This document shows positions 63,552 through 64,000 of a stretch of 64,000 nt of DNA, one piece after another. Source of the stretch: Ureibacillus xyleni (lineage in GTDB: Bacteria > Bacillota > Bacilli > Bacillales_A > Planococcaceae); NCBI RefSeq assembly GCF_900217795.1, contig NZ_OBMQ01000016.1:1-64000 (forward strand), in the 5' to 3' direction. The translations under genes were made by a program, and so were the position numbers. The stretch's first letter is position 1. Each line of letters starts with the position of its first letter. The notes under the pieces were generated by a model. It did no database searches. It worked only from the letters and a program-made list of their open reading frames with translations, and had not been told where the DNA came from.

Positions 63552-64000
63552 ATGAATAATGGCATTCATTCAACAAAGACAGCACTAATGGAACATTCAT
63601 ATGATGAATTAAAGGATATAAAGGCAGCGCTAGATAAATCATCCATTTTAGCTGTTACCGATCCACAAGGAAATATTACTGCAGTAAATGACTTATTTTG
63701 TGATGTCTCAAAATATTCTAGAGAAGAGCTAATTGGTCAAAATCACCGTATTTTAAATTCTGGTTTCCATCCTCCATCCTTTTTTAAAGAAATGTGGAAA
63801 ACAATTGGAAGCGGAAAAACGTGGCATGGTGAAATTTGTAATAAAGCAAAAGATGGAACTCTCTATTGGGTACAGACTACGATTGTGCCTTTTTTAAATG
63901 AAAAGGGAAAACCTTATCAATATATTTCAATTCGTTCAGATATAACTGCACAAAAAAATATTAACATTTTGAGTCATTTTGCAAACCATGATGACTTAAC
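63552..64000 (+). CDS. PAS-domain signalling protein, probably GGDEF-type, cut by window end
   Basis: Partial; 149 codons before the window ends, no stop. A PAS domain (about residues 25-140) with [56 protein letters not shown] and [11 protein letters not shown]. It is closely similar to the third PAS of the diguanylate cyclase at 15.6 kb. The last residues, FANHDDLT, correspond to the start of a GGDEF domain (HDxLTxLPN), so a cyclic di-GMP enzyme is expected beyond the edge. GTGGAGG precedes the ATG by 6 nt. Confidence 0.85.
   Translation, partial: MNNGIHSTKTALMEHSYDELKDIKAALDKSSILAVTDPQGNITAVNDLFCDVSKYSREELIGQNHRILNSGFHPPSFFKEMWKTIGSGKTWHGEICNKAKDGTLYWVQTTIVPFLNEKGKPYQYISIRSDITAQKNINILSHFANHDDL

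Overview
The window is AT-rich DNA from a low-GC, endospore-forming Gram-positive bacterium. A complete GerA-type germinant receptor operon, a second orphan GerAB-like permease, a YozE-family protein, an XpaC/TelA pair, a YkpA/YbiT-type ABC-F protein and strong AGGAGG-like ribosome sites with frequent TTG and GTG starts point to Bacillales. The general look is that of Planococcaceae/Caryophanaceae (Lysinibacillus relatives); the genus is inference. Most of the window is ordinary chromosome. No rRNA, tRNA, insertion sequence or prophage was seen.

Layout, left to right. 0-8.3 kb: orphan germination permease (-), a 52-bp-period intergenic repeat array, a chemoreceptor (-), yozE, deoD, a CtpA/B-type S41 protease, a CobW/G3E GTPase and a secreted CAP-domain protein. 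8.35-12.5 kb: a second repeat array, then gerAA-gerAB-gerAC, in which gerAC seems to start at an ATT codon. 12.6-19.8 kb: stand-alone MurG, a GNAT acetyltransferase (-), dapF, a four-PAS diguanylate cyclase, and an ArlRS/YkoGH-like two-component system. 20-24.2 kb: odhAB, with a perfect 26-bp palindrome between the genes. 24.4-27.2 kb: a lysine riboswitch (L box) ahead of an amino-acid ABC transporter, which is therefore predicted to import lysine. 27.2-36.6 kb: an ECF sigma/anti-sigma pair, small proteins, xpaC-telA (-), acylphosphatase-like (-), a globin-coupled chemoreceptor with a CZB domain (-), DUF1033, a cold-shock gene with a structured leader, a lipoprotein (-), a third repeat array and an ABC-F protein (-).

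36.85-43.7 kb is the most unusual region: a tight operon of three successive dynamin-like GTPases and a small two-cysteine protein. The first GTPase carries a transmembrane segment and four SH3b-like repeats. The third is split by one in-frame TAA inside its GTPase domain. All junctions overlap, and one strong terminator closes the unit. It resembles a multi-dynamin membrane-remodelling or membrane-defence locus, but nothing in the sequence proves a function.

43.7-64 kb: a LysR regulator divergent from an EamA transporter, a degenerate trypsin-like lipoprotein, HMG-CoA lyase, RecQ, MsrA, an LCP protein, an AI-2E-family permease, an Asn-rich small protein, a DUF421 protein, a WYL regulator, DUF1643, an aminotransferase (-), a P-loop/Asp23-like protein, a secreted beta-propeller (-), an enoyl-CoA hydratase-like protein (-), a catalytically degenerate tyrosine recombinase with twin 17-bp upstream repeats, a patatin, a YqeY protein, an eroded fourth repeat array, two tandem paralogous microproteins, and the start of a PAS/GGDEF-type protein cut by the window end.

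Themes: chemosensing and second messengers (two chemoreceptors, two PAS signalling proteins, one two-component system), spore biology, lysine/DAP metabolism (dapF and an L-box transporter) and cell-envelope functions. A family of roughly 52-bp tandem palindromic repeats occupies four intergenic gaps.
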